Part shown: positions 46,521 through 55,782 of the stretch, in pieces
Position numbering within the stretch: the stretch's first letter is position 1
Layout of the letters: every line of letters starts with the position of its first letter
NCBI GenBank assembly: GCA_035249305.1
Contig: DATFGQ010000065.1
Span: 1 to 64,000 of the forward strand
Direction of reading: 5' to 3'
Length of the DNA: 64,000 nt
Origin: DASUNP01 sp035249305
GTDB taxonomy: Bacteria > Acidobacteriota > Blastocatellia > UBA7656
Made by a program: the position numbers and the translations under genes
Notes under the pieces: model-generated
The model's input: only the letters and a program-made list of their open reading frames with translations
The model's database searches: none
What the model was told of the DNA's origin: nothing

Positions 46521-47838
46521 TCGAAATGCGGTAGAGCCGCGAGGCCGTGCGGATGATGAGGCTCCCCTGCGCGATCGCGGGCGTCGCCATGCACATCTCG
46601 CCCAGGCTGTTCTTGCCCACCAGCTTGTACTCCGCCCCCGCCTGGATTACGAAGGTGTCCCCGTCTTCGCTGAGGCAAAATATCTTCCCGTTGTAGGCCC
46701 ACGGCGAAGAGGTGAAGGCCCCGGCCGCCGGGTCTATGCGCTGTTTGCCGTAGACCTCTTTGCCGGTCTTCGCGTCGTGCGCGGTGAAGAAGCCTCTGTC
46801 GAGCAACGTGTAATATGTCTCTCCGTAAACGACCGGCGTCGTGTTGTAGGGTCCGGCCTGAGGCTGAAACCATGCTATGTGCTGGTTGCCGCGCTCGCCC
46901 TCTTTAAGCGAGATGTCGCCCGCCGCCCCCGGCCGTATCGCGTAGACGGGCCGCAGTTGGTCCATCACGTAACCCGACGTGATGTAGACCAGCCCGAATT
47001 TTGAGAACGGCGTCGGTATGGAGATCGACGACATCCCCACAAGCTCCCACAGCAGCTTGCCGTTCATGTCGTAAGAGCGGACCTTCTTCGTGCCGGGTGT
47101 GATTATCTCCGTGCGCAGCTCGTTCTCCCAGATGTAAGGCGTGGCCCAGTTGCTCCCCTCTTCGCGCTCGACGCGCCAGACCTGGTTGCCCGTCTTTTTG
47201 TCTAACGCGACGATGAATGACTGATCGTCGTTATCGTTGACAACGTAGACGCGGTCTTTGTGGAGCACGGGCGAGGCGGCCGTCCCCCAGCCGTAACGCG
47301 TCTTGAACGGCCCCCACCGCTTCTCCCACAGCGGCTTGCCGTTCATGTCGTAACTGAACAGGCCGACGTTGCCGAAATAGACGTAGACCCTTTCGCCATC
47401 GGTCACGGGAGTCTCGGAAGCGTAGCTGTTCTTCAAGTGTCGCGACGAGGGCGGGACCCCTTTGTAGGCTTCCCGCTCCCACAGGATCTTGCCCGTCTTC
47501 CAGTCTACGCAATAGACCATCCAGCGGTGCTCGTCCGTGGAAGCCTTTCGCTCGCCGCCGAAGTAGAGCCCTTTCTTGGGGGCTTCGAGCTCGCCTTTGC
47601 TTATGACCGAGGTGATGAAGATCTTGTTCCCCCAGACGACGGGCGACGACCACCCGACGCCGGGAATGTCGGTCTTCCAGGCGACGTTTTCCGTGGCGCT
47701 CCACGTGTCGGGGAGCTTCGGGTCGTCGGCCACGTTCATCGATTGCGGCCCGCGGAACTGCGGCCAGTTGTCCGACGCGAAGCAGGTGTTGAGCGCGACA
47801 AGCGTCAGCAGTAGTGCCGGAATGATTCTAGTTCTCAT
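46513..47838 (-). CDS. Secreted PQQ-like beta-propeller protein
   Basis: 441 residues. Signal peptide about 1-21 (IIPALLLTLVALNTCFA), then NWPQFRGPQSMN and repeated blades (KILWEREAYKGV, NQVWRVEREEG). The start at 47838 has GGAGG 4 nt upstream; the TTG four codons earlier is unlikely. The last codons, AAG TCC TGA, lie in the heptamer element. Role not predictable; no catalytic domain. Confidence 0.9.
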   Translation of the reverse strand: MRTRIIPALLLTLVALNTCFASDNWPQFRGPQSMNVADDPKLPDTWSATENVAWKTDIPGVGWSSPVVWGNKIFITSVISKGELEAPKKGLYFGGERKASTDEHRWMVYCVDWKTGKILWEREAYKGVPPSSRHLKNSYASETPVTDGERVYVYFGNVGLFSYDMNGKPLWEKRWGPFKTRYGWGTAASPVLHKDRVYVVNDNDDQSFIVALDKKTGNQVWRVEREEGSNWATPYIWENELRTEIITPGTKKVRSYDMNGKLLWELVGMSSISIPTPFSKFGLVYITSGYVMDQLRPVYAIRPGAAGDISLKEGERGNQHIAWFQPQAGPYNTTPVVYGETYYTLLDRGFFTAHDAKTGKEVYGKQRIDPAAGAFTSSPWAYNGKIFCLSEDGDTFVIQAGAEYKLVGKNSLGEMCMATPAIAQGSLIIRTASRLYRISKS

Positions 47839-47933
47839 AATCCTCCACAAGTAGAATTAGCAAGATCGAAGTTCAACGCAGTTGAAAAACGACATTCCCT
47901 TTTCTAGTTTTCGCTTTCCCTTCAACTGTTCCG

Positions 47934-49826
47934 CTACCTCATCACGCCGACCTTGACGTGCGAGCCGTACTGGCGCGAGTGGTAGACTCGCTGCGTCGAT
48001 TTTTGAAAGTCGGCTTCCGTCGCGTTATAGATGTCGACGAACTTCTGAGGGTTGCGGTCGACGAGAGGGAACCACGTCGAATGCACCTGGACCATTATCC
48101 TGTGCCCCTTCTTGAATGTGTGAAAGCTGTCTGGCATCACCCACTCGACCTTGTCGACTTTGCCGGGGACCATAGGCTCCGGCCTCTCGAAGCTCTTGCG
48201 AAACCTCGCGCGCATCGGCTCGCCCCTTACGAGCATCTGGAACCCGCCCATCTTTATGTTCGCGGGGTTCGGCGTGTTGTCCTGCGCGTCGTCGGGGAAG
48301 ACGTCGATCAGCTTGACTATGAAATCCGAGTCCGTACCCGTCGTCGACACAAACAGGCTCGCCGTGATCGGCCCGGCGATCGTCACGTCCTCCGTCAGCA
48401 CGTCCGTCTGGTAGACAACCACGTCCGGCCGCCGCGCCGCGTGCCGCTGGTCGGCGACCATGTACTGCGCGGTCATGCCTATCGAGGTCCAGTCGATGTG
48501 CGGGACCGGCTTGGCCGGGTCGCTGATGTATTCGTCAAAGCCCGCGCCAGCGCCCTCTTTCGGCGGCTCGAAGGCCAGCCGCCCGCCCGGATGCAGGTAC
48601 AGGCTCTCGGCCTTCAAATTCTTAGGCGGCCACTGGTCGTAGGTCTTCCACTCGTTCGCGCCGGTCAGAAAGACGTAGGCTTCGGGCAATTTCATCTCGC
48701 CCTTGTCCTTCAAATAGTAGTTGAAGAAAGCCAGCTCGATGTTCTCGCGATAAAAGACGCCGGTCTTCGAGCCGAACCGCGCGCTGCCTAACTGATCGCC
48801 TTCGGTCCCGGCCCACCCGCCGTGAATCCACGGCCCCATCACAAGCATGTTTACGATGCCGGGGTTCTGCTTTTCGATGAACTTGTAGGTATTGAGCGCG
48901 CCGTAAAGGTCTTCGGCGTCGTACCAGCCCCCGACGGTCATCACGGCCGATTTGATCCCTTTGAGGTGCGGCAGGATGTTGCGCGCCTTCCAGAACTCGT
49001 CGTAATTCGGGTGCTTCATCATCTCGTTCCAGAAAGCTATCTCGTTTTTGAAATACTTTTTGTTGGCATTGGCGAGCGGCCCCATATCGAGAAAGAACCT
49101 GTAGCCGTCGGGCGTGCCGTGCTTGAACGGGGGCGGCCTCTCTGTTGTAGGCTTCGGCCTCGGCAGCCCGAAGCCCGAAAAGAAGTTGAACGCGTGCGGC
49201 AAAAAGAGCGTGCCGTTATGATGAAAGTCGTCGCCGATGAACCAGTCGCCGATCGGCGCCTGCGGCGACGCGGCTTTTATCGCCGGGTGCGAGTCGATGA
49301 TCGCCGTCGAAGTGTAAAAGCCCGGATAGGAAATGCCCCAGATGCCTACGCGGCCGTTGTTGTTCGGCACGTTCTTGAGCAGCCACTCTATCGTGTCGTA
49401 GCTGTCGCTGTTCTCGTCGATATCGCTCGCGCCCTTCTTGTTCGGGTTGTGCGGGCGCACGTCTTCGAACTGCCCTTCGGACATCACCCGCCCGCGCACG
49501 TCTTGATAGACGAAGATGTAGCCTTCCCTCGCGAAATGCGCCGATGGCCCGAGCGACATCTTGAACTTGTCGACCCCGTAAGGCGACACGCTGTAGGGCG
49601 TGCGGTCTAACATTATCGGGTACTTCTGCGAAGCGTCTTTCGGGATGTAGATCGAGGTGAAGAGCTTCACCCCGTCGCGCATAGGGATCAAGTGCTCCTG
49701 CTTCGTGTAGTGCTCACTTATTACGAACGGCTTCTCTTGCGCGTAAGCGTGGCGCGTGATCGCGCCGAGCGCTATCAATACAGCTACGCGGACGACGCGA
49801 GCAAGAGTTGAATTCTCGGGCTTCAT
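47934..49826 (-). CDS. CocE/NonD-family secreted hydrolase (S15 peptidase-like)
   Basis: 630 residues. Signal peptide about 1-29. An alpha/beta-hydrolase domain with PMRDGVKLFTSIYIP, VYQDVRGRVMSEGQF and the nucleophile elbow GIWGISYPGF (Ser about 166), then a C-terminal jelly-roll X-Pro-DAP domain (IAGPITASLFVSTTGTDSDF). Family members hydrolyse acyl/peptide bonds such as cocaine or cephalosporin acids. GGGGAGGG precedes the ATG. Last gene of an operon with the S9 peptidase (16-nt gap). Confidence 0.9.
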   Translation of the reverse strand: MKPENSTLARVVRVAVLIALGAITRHAYAQEKPFVISEHYTKQEHLIPMRDGVKLFTSIYIPKDASQKYPIMLDRTPYSVSPYGVDKFKMSLGPSAHFAREGYIFVYQDVRGRVMSEGQFEDVRPHNPNKKGASDIDENSDSYDTIEWLLKNVPNNNGRVGIWGISYPGFYTSTAIIDSHPAIKAASPQAPIGDWFIGDDFHHNGTLFLPHAFNFFSGFGLPRPKPTTERPPPFKHGTPDGYRFFLDMGPLANANKKYFKNEIAFWNEMMKHPNYDEFWKARNILPHLKGIKSAVMTVGGWYDAEDLYGALNTYKFIEKQNPGIVNMLVMGPWIHGGWAGTEGDQLGSARFGSKTGVFYRENIELAFFNYYLKDKGEMKLPEAYVFLTGANEWKTYDQWPPKNLKAESLYLHPGGRLAFEPPKEGAGAGFDEYISDPAKPVPHIDWTSIGMTAQYMVADQRHAARRPDVVVYQTDVLTEDVTIAGPITASLFVSTTGTDSDFIVKLIDVFPDDAQDNTPNPANIKMGGFQMLVRGEPMRARFRKSFERPEPMVPGKVDKVEWVMPDSFHTFKKGHRIMVQVHSTWFPLVDRNPQKFVDIYNATEADFQKSTQRVYHSRQYGSHVKVGVMR

Positions 49827-49842
49827 CGGTTCCCTCCCCTCA

Positions 49843-51957
49843 TCAATCGCCGTTGGTCAGGTACTTCTTCAGCCAGGCGTGCAGCTCGCGGTAGAAGAAG
49901 CGGCTGTTCTCGCCTTTCTGTATCCAGTGGTTCTCATCCGGGAAGACTATCAAGCGGCTCGGCACGCGGAGCCGTTGCAGCACGCTCCAGTTTTCGAGCG
50001 TCTGGTTGAGCGGCACGCGGAAATCGTTTTCGCCGACCGTCAGCAGTATCGGCGTGCGGAAATTCTTGGCGAAACGAATAGGGTTCTGCTCCCGCCAGAT
50101 GCGCCCCTGCTCCCAGACCGGCCCGCCGTTGTTGACCTCGCGGTGATAGATCGAGTCGCTGGTCCCCCACTGGCTTTCGAGGTTGATGAGCCCCGCGTGG
50201 CTGACCAGACATTTGTAACGCGTCGTAGTCGCTTGCAGCCAGTTGACGAGGTGGCCGCCGTAGCTCGCCCCGGCCGCCGCCTGTCGCGAGCCGTCTACGA
50301 ACTTGTAGAGGCGGATTGCCTCGTCGGCCGCCTCGTTGATCTCTGCCGAGGGGCCTATGAACGGGTCGCCCTGGATGTCCTGGGCGAACTTCTCGCCGTA
50401 GCCGGTCGAGCCCGTGAAGTCTGTCATCAGGACTACGTAGCCGGGCTGCGCAATCAGGTGGTAATTCCATCTCAGGAAGAACTGGTCACGCCACATGCCG
50501 TGCGGGCCGCCGTGGATCAAGACGAGTAACGGATACTTCTTATTCTCATCAAACGCGGGCGGAAGCGCGACCATGTTATGAATCCGCTTGCCCGCCTTGC
50601 TCGTGAACCAGAAGTGGCGCAGCGGCTGCCAGTCGATCTGAGCGGCGCGTTCTACGTTGAACTCTGTGAGCCGCTTCTGAGTCTTTGACTGCGCGTCGAT
50701 GCGGACTATCTCTGACGGGTTGATCGAGCTCTCCCAGTTGGCGAGTATGACGGCCTGCGCCGCTTTGCGCGGTATGACGAGATTCGTGTAAGCGCCTGCC
50801 GTCATATCCATCGCGAGGCGAATTTCGCCGCCCGCGGCCGGCACGCTGTAGAGTTTTTCATGGCCCGCCTCTTCGGCCAACAGGTAGACGGTCTTCGAGT
50901 CGGGCGTGATGGCGAAGCTCCCGACCGAACGATCAAAGCTCGCCGTCAGCATTATCGGCTTCATGTTCGTCGACGGCCAGGCGAACTTCGCGAGCCGGTC
51001 GAGGTTGTACGTCTTCCCGTTCTCTTGTGTGTATGTAGCGTAGAGGTTCTCGCCCTTCGGGTCGAACGTGGGCCGGCCGTAGCCCCCTTCGCCCGACGCA
51101 ATCTGCCGCGGCTCGCCGCCCGTCGCCTTTATCAGGTAGAGGTTCGTGTTGTACGCCGCGTAAGCCGCGGTGTTTCTCCCCGTGGTCGCCACGAAGACAA
51201 TCGCGCCGCCGTCGGGAGTCCAGACGGCGTCGAGGTCGTCGCCCGAAGTGAGCGCGCGGCCCGCGAACCCCGGCTCGGCGCCAAGCTTCGTCCCGGCCAG
51301 CAGGTCTTTAGCTTTCGCGCCCGGCTCAAGCGACTGGACGAAAAGATGCGTCTGCGTGTCGTCGAGCCATCGGTCCCAGTACCTTATGGGAAAGCTGTCA
51401 TAGACTCGCGCCCGATACTTTTGCGCTTTGCGGTCGGCGGCTACTTTTTTGTTCGCCTCGTCATCCATAGCGCCGGGGAAGACTCCGCTGGTGAAAAGCA
51501 GTGCCTTGCCGTCGGGCCGCCACTGAGGCGAGCGCGCGCCGGTCGAGAGCGAAGTGACGCGAACGGCCTCGCCGCCTTCGGCGACGTTGATCGTGTAAAT
51601 CTGGTTCGCCTCGTCGCCTTCCCTGCGCGCCGAGAAAGCGAGCCAACGGCTGTCGGGCGACCACGCGGCCCCGCTCTCACCGCCCTTAGTCGATGTCAAA
51701 CGGCGCGGCGGGCTGCTTGCGTCGGCGGCGACGATCCACAGATCCGAGCTTTGATCTTTATCATCGTAAGCGGGCTCGGTCATCGAAAAGACTACCCACT
51801 TGCCGTCAGGGCTCGGCACAGGAGCGCCTACGCGCTTCATCATCCACATCGCTTCGTGCGTGATGGGAGATTTGCTTTTTGAGGTCTGAGCCGATGCCAA
51901 CGGCGTGAGCCACAGTAAAACGATTATGAGAATCGCCCGAACCTTCTGTTGTCTCAT
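49843..51957 (-). CDS. S9 family prolyl-oligopeptidase-like secreted peptidase
   Basis: 704 residues. Signal peptide about 1-23, WD40-like propeller to about 440 (WSPDSRWLAFSARREGD), then the hydrolase domain with GGPHGMWRDQFF, nucleophile GASYGGH (Ser about 565), GENDFRVP and ENHWIQKGEN (His about 675). Acts on small peptides after Pro or other residues. Start overlaps the preceding small membrane gene by 4 nt (ATGA). Confidence 0.92.
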   Translation of the reverse strand: MRQQKVRAILIIVLLWLTPLASAQTSKSKSPITHEAMWMMKRVGAPVPSPDGKWVVFSMTEPAYDDKDQSSDLWIVAADASSPPRRLTSTKGGESGAAWSPDSRWLAFSARREGDEANQIYTINVAEGGEAVRVTSLSTGARSPQWRPDGKALLFTSGVFPGAMDDEANKKVAADRKAQKYRARVYDSFPIRYWDRWLDDTQTHLFVQSLEPGAKAKDLLAGTKLGAEPGFAGRALTSGDDLDAVWTPDGGAIVFVATTGRNTAAYAAYNTNLYLIKATGGEPRQIASGEGGYGRPTFDPKGENLYATYTQENGKTYNLDRLAKFAWPSTNMKPIMLTASFDRSVGSFAITPDSKTVYLLAEEAGHEKLYSVPAAGGEIRLAMDMTAGAYTNLVIPRKAAQAVILANWESSINPSEIVRIDAQSKTQKRLTEFNVERAAQIDWQPLRHFWFTSKAGKRIHNMVALPPAFDENKKYPLLVLIHGGPHGMWRDQFFLRWNYHLIAQPGYVVLMTDFTGSTGYGEKFAQDIQGDPFIGPSAEINEAADEAIRLYKFVDGSRQAAAGASYGGHLVNWLQATTTRYKCLVSHAGLINLESQWGTSDSIYHREVNNGGPVWEQGRIWREQNPIRFAKNFRTPILLTVGENDFRVPLNQTLENWSVLQRLRVPSRLIVFPDENHWIQKGENSRFFYRELHAWLKKYLTNGD

Positions 51958-52166
51958 CTGTTCTCCTTCAAATCTGGTGAATCAGGCTTGTCGCTAACAA
52001 ACAGGAGGATTATTCCGAGAATCACAGCCCCGGCGGCGAAAGCAATGCTGAGTCCTCTAGGGAATCCTCCGGGCTCATCAAAGAACAACACATTTATGAG
52101 CGCGACGACCCCCGCGATGATCGACGAGAGGGCCATAAACTTTATGTTCTTAAGTGGATTCTTCAT
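51954..52166 (-). CDS. Small two-helix membrane protein
   Basis: 70 residues with two hydrophobic helices (FMALSSIIAGVVALINVLFF and GLSIAFAAGAVILGIILLFV) separated by DEPGGFPRG, and a charged tail. GAGGTG precedes the ATG. It is 16 nt after a propeller gene and overlaps the S9 peptidase, so all are probably one operon. Family not recognised. Confidence 0.7.
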   Translation of the reverse strand: MKNPLKNIKFMALSSIIAGVVALINVLFFDEPGGFPRGLSIAFAAGAVILGIILLFVSDKPDSPDLKENR

Positions 52167-52182
52167 GCTCTCACCTCGTAGT

Positions 52183-53448
52183 CTACTGCTTCGTTCTCTT
52201 GCCGATGCAATAGAGGTTCTGAGTCGTGCGAATGAATATCTGGCCGTCTGAGATCGCGGGCGAGCTGAGGCAATAATCGTTCAGGTTATTCTCGGCCAGC
52301 ACCTCGAACTTCGGCCCAGCCTTCAGGACCGTCGTCAGCCCGTCTTCGTTCGTAATGTATATCTTGCCGTCGGCGAGCACAGGCGACGCGCTGTAGGTGC
52401 CCGGCTTGATCCGCTCAGGCCCGTAGATCGCCTGGCCGGTCTTCGCGTCGAGGCACCACATCACACCCTTGTCGTCGACGACATAAAAATACTTGCCGTC
52501 GGTGACGGGCGTAGGAACGTCAGGCCCTTTGTCGAAAGCCCAGGCGCGGTGCGTCTCGGTTATGTCGCCGCGCCCGCCCGCGCGGATCGCCAGCAGCGGC
52601 TTGATCCGCGTAGGCGCGTAGACCATATCGCCCGAGACGACGGGCGACGCGACTATGCGGTAGAAAGGATGGTTTTCGGGGTTGAGTCCGTTCGAGCGCC
52701 AAAGCTCTTTGCCCGTCGCAGGGTCATGGCCCGTCACCACGTCGCCCCCGGTTATGACGATCTCGACAGTCTTCCCGTACTTGAGCAGCGCGGGCGTAGT
52801 GTAGGAATCGGGAGACTCTCTGATGGCGCTCGTGGCGCGATCTACCTTCCACAGGTTCTTGCCCGTAGTCTTGTTTATCCGCATCACGTAGGAAGGGTCG
52901 TCCGTCTTCATCCCGTGAAGGACCTGCACGTAGAGCGAGTCTTCGTACAGGAGCGGCGACGACGCGTAGCCCCAGTTCAGCCCGAACGCGCCATACTCTT
53001 TTTGAATGTCGCGCGCCCAGACCTCAGCGCCCGCGAAGTCGAACGCCTTGAGGACGCCGGTCCCCGTCATCACCCACACGTGCTTGCCGTCGGTCACGGG
53101 CGAGGGCGAAGACATGTTCTGCTTGCGGAGCTTGAGGTTCCCGCCCCCTAACCGCTTCTTCCACAACACGGTCGGCTTGTTGCGGTCGACGGCCCACAAA
53201 AAGAGGTCGTCGCCTTCCGCGACGTTCAAGAAGATGCGGTCGCCCCAGATTATGGGCGTCGAGCCGCTGAAGGCAGGCATCGAGAGCTTCCATGTGACGT
53301 TCTCCTCCGCGCTCCAGGTGGTCGGGAGATTCTTCTCCGCGCTCACGCCGTTGAGCGAAGGGCCGCGCCACTGCGGCCAGTTTTCGGCCAAAGCTGTTGA
53401 AAAACCGAGTGACAGGATGGCAACGAACAGGATGATTCTGTGTCTCAC
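52183..53448 (-). CDS. Secreted PQQ-like beta-propeller protein
   Basis: 421 residues. Signal peptide about 1-21, then NWPQWRGPSLNGVS and repeated blades (PTVLWKKRLGGGN, KNLWKVDRAT, KELWRSNGLN). GTG start with AAGGAG 6 nt upstream. First gene of the operon with the two-helix protein, S9 and CocE hydrolases. Paralogue of the proteins at 43.2, 46.5, 54.4 and 55.8 kb. Confidence 0.9.
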   Translation of the reverse strand: MRHRIILFVAILSLGFSTALAENWPQWRGPSLNGVSAEKNLPTTWSAEENVTWKLSMPAFSGSTPIIWGDRIFLNVAEGDDLFLWAVDRNKPTVLWKKRLGGGNLKLRKQNMSSPSPVTDGKHVWVMTGTGVLKAFDFAGAEVWARDIQKEYGAFGLNWGYASSPLLYEDSLYVQVLHGMKTDDPSYVMRINKTTGKNLWKVDRATSAIRESPDSYTTPALLKYGKTVEIVITGGDVVTGHDPATGKELWRSNGLNPENHPFYRIVASPVVSGDMVYAPTRIKPLLAIRAGGRGDITETHRAWAFDKGPDVPTPVTDGKYFYVVDDKGVMWCLDAKTGQAIYGPERIKPGTYSASPVLADGKIYITNEDGLTTVLKAGPKFEVLAENNLNDYCLSSPAISDGQIFIRTTQNLYCIGKRTKQ

Positions 53449-53554
53449 GTTTCACTCCTTGATTGGGATGCGTAAATAGTAAATCAAACTCCCCGAAAGT
53501 AGAAAGCCGCCGCCGAAAAAGTGGAACAAAACCGGCGGCCCGTCCGTCAAAGGA

Positions 53555-53626
53555 AGTGCTGAGTCCTGAGTGCTGAGTGCTGAGTAAAAACCGGCACTCA
53601 GCACTCAGCACTCAGGACTCAGGACT
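53555..53626. repeat. Heptamer hairpin element, copy E
   Basis: 31-nt arms 53555-53585 and 53596-53626 around loop AAAAACCGGC, which is the loop of copy D in the other orientation. It ends 11 nt before the ATG of the dioxygenase-like gene, in a 189-nt divergent gap. Confidence 0.9.
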
Positions 53627-53637
53627 TGGAGAAGAGG

Positions 53638-54183
53638 ATGAAAAGCATAGCTGTTCTGGTCATCGTGTTGATGACTTCGATATGTTCCGGGCGAGTCGTC
53701 GAGCAAGCGAGCAGCGACGCGCCCTGGCAGATTACGATCACTTCGAAGGAAGAGCCCGGTGAGCCTTTAATAGTATCGGGCAGCGTCTACGGCCCGGACG
53801 GCGTGATGCCGCTCAAAGGCGCCTCGGTCTACGTCTACCAGACGGACATAACAGGCTACTACACGCCCGGCGGCCGAGACAGCTCAAACCCACGGCTGAA
53901 AGGGACGATGCGGACCGACGACAAAGGCCGGTACGAGTTTCGGACTATAAAGCCTGGCCCCTACCCGAGCGCGCGAATCCCCGCGCACATCCATTACGTT
54001 GTGTCAGCCGACGGCTACAAGCAGAGAGTGTTTGAGATAGTCTTTGAAGGCGACCCGAACATCACGGACCGCATACGATCGGACGCGGCGAACGAGGAGA
54101 GCGGGTATTCGATAAGGAAGCTTGAGCGCGACAAGGATAACCTCTTGCGCTGCGTCCAAGACATAAAGCTGAAACGGAACTGA
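53638..54183 (+). CDS. Intradiol-dioxygenase-like secreted protein
   Basis: 181 residues. A short signal segment (AVLVIVLMTSICSG) leads a beta-sandwich resembling protocatechuate/catechol 1,2-dioxygenase: GYYTPGG, RTDDKGRYEFRTIKPGPYP and IPAHIHYVVSADGY, in which Tyr, Tyr, His, His could be the Fe(III) ligands. It lacks the N-terminal part of catabolic enzymes. Secreted intradiol-like proteins are known in other bacteria, often of unknown substrate. ATG at 53638 with GGAGAAGAGG upstream; the TTG four codons earlier is inside the repeat edge. Confidence 0.8.
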   Translation: MKSIAVLVIVLMTSICSGRVVEQASSDAPWQITITSKEEPGEPLIVSGSVYGPDGVMPLKGASVYVYQTDITGYYTPGGRDSSNPRLKGTMRTDDKGRYEFRTIKPGPYPSARIPAHIHYVVSADGYKQRVFEIVFEGDPNITDRIRSDAANEESGYSIRKLERDKDNLLRCVQDIKLKRN

Positions 54184-54190
54184 TGCCCAA

Positions 54191-54396
54191 AAGTCCCCGA
54201 AGGGGACAGATAAAACAGCCAGGGGCAACGCCCCTGGAAATCGGTCGTCATACAACGAGAAGCCCTGAAAGGGCGCGATAAGAGTATCGCCCTTTCAGGG
54301 CTTTGTTTTGTATGCATGCATCACCCGGCGCGATGCGCCGGGCTATCGAATCTCGCCTCTTCGAGGCTTTATATTGAATCGCGCTCCTTCGGAGCT
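54191..54396. repeat. Composite palindromic repeat, copy 3 (inverted)
   Basis: The same module set as at 2471-2677 and 26024-26284, here in reverse orientation: GTCCCCGAAGGGGAC, CCAGGGGCAACGCCCCTGG, GCCCTGAAAGGGC pair, CCCGGCGCGATGCGCCGGG, CCTCTTCGAGG, GCTCCTTCGGAGC. It lies between two convergent genes. Confidence 0.85.
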
Positions 54397-54432
54397 TTGA
54401 TGTATTCTCACATCGAAGAGGCCGCCGATGCT

Positions 54433-55698
54433 TTAACCCAACTCCAGGGCCTTTATCGTCTTGCGGTCGCGCAGGTAGAGCTTCGTCCCGACGAGCGTCG
54501 GCACGGTCCAGGCTTTGTTCTGTAGCACCTGGGCCTTTGACAGCACCTTCACCCCGCCCGGCGTCGGCGCGGCAAGCGCGAGGTTCCCGTCTTCATCAAG
54601 AATGATCAGCTTGTCATCGGCGAGAAGGAACGTAGACTTTGGAAAGTCGCGGTTCTGAAAGGCGACTTTGCCAGTCTTTACGTTAACGGCCGTCAGAAAG
54701 GCAGGGCCGAAATCGCCGCTCGAAGCGTAAACGTAATCGCCTATCCGTATGGCGTTGCCGTGGTGGACGCGCAGGCGGTTATGGAACCAGACTTCGGTCG
54801 CCGTAGTCTTCCCGCCCTTCTGCGCGAGCCTCAGCACGCGGCTCCCGCCGTTGTAGGCCGAAGAGACGAACAGCAGATTGTCTTCGCCCCAGACGGGCGT
54901 GCTGATGTTCAAGCCCCACTCGGTCGCGTGCGGGTGGCTCCACAGCAGGTCGCCGTTATTAGGGTCTACCCCGACTATCTCTTTGCCCAGGAAAGCGACT
55001 AACTGATCCTGGCCGTCGACGTTTATTAAGACGTGCGAAGCCGGGCTGGTCATAAAGTCATGCTTCTTCCAGACGATCGCGCCGTCCTTCTGGTTGAAGG
55101 CCGCCAGCGCCTGACCCGCCCCGCCCAGGTTCAGGATGATCGTCTCTTTGTAGGCCAGCGGGCTGCAAGAATAACCGCGGTCCTCGAACGACCCGTTATA
55201 CTCTTTGTAAAAATCGTGCGACCAGACGACCTTCCCTGTCTCTTTATTGAGGCAGTGCAGCCGCGCGGTCGCGCCTACGGCGTAGATCATGTTGCCGACG
55301 ATCAGCGGGGTCGCGTGCGGGCCTTTGCCGAACTGGTAGTCGGTGGCTTTGCCGTAGACTACGGTCGGCGCGGAATATGTGTACTCCCAGACGGTCTTGC
55401 CCGTCGCCGCGTCGAGCGCGATGATCGTCTCCTCCTCGCCTTTGCTGTACATAGTGTAGAGGCGCGGACCATCTACGAGGATCGACGAATGGCCTTCGCC
55501 CAGCGGGCGGCTCCAAAGCTCTCGCGGCCCCGTCGCGGGCCACGAGGCAGCAAGCCCTTTTGACGCCGACTTGAAGTTGCGGTTAGGGCCGCCCCACTGC
55601 GACCAGTCGTTGGCGGCGGCCGGGTGCGCCAGCGTTACCAACAGCAGAAAGGCGGCGCATCGAGCGAGCAGATTCTTCTCAAGCAGTCTCGACCTCAT
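54433..55698 (-). CDS. Secreted PQQ-like beta-propeller protein
   Basis: 421 residues. Signal peptide about 12-31 (CAAFLLLVTLAHPAAA), then DWSQWGGPNRNF and blades (RELWSRPLGEGHSS, KTVWEYTYSAP). MRSRLLEKN is chosen as start for its GGAGGTG; 25 upstream codons are open but unlikely. 84 nt after the next propeller gene on the same strand, end of a probable operon with the ABC exporter. Confidence 0.9.
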   Translation of the reverse strand: MRSRLLEKNLLARCAAFLLLVTLAHPAAANDWSQWGGPNRNFKSASKGLAASWPATGPRELWSRPLGEGHSSILVDGPRLYTMYSKGEEETIIALDAATGKTVWEYTYSAPTVVYGKATDYQFGKGPHATPLIVGNMIYAVGATARLHCLNKETGKVVWSHDFYKEYNGSFEDRGYSCSPLAYKETIILNLGGAGQALAAFNQKDGAIVWKKHDFMTSPASHVLINVDGQDQLVAFLGKEIVGVDPNNGDLLWSHPHATEWGLNISTPVWGEDNLLFVSSAYNGGSRVLRLAQKGGKTTATEVWFHNRLRVHHGNAIRIGDYVYASSGDFGPAFLTAVNVKTGKVAFQNRDFPKSTFLLADDKLIILDEDGNLALAAPTPGGVKVLSKAQVLQNKAWTVPTLVGTKLYLRDRKTIKALELG

Positions 55699-55782
55699 AG
55701 GTACACCTCCGCTGAATAGATCTGGTTTAGCTCTGTTAGACACCCGCGCCGCACGGGTTGTTCCAGACTTCATCGCCCGCCT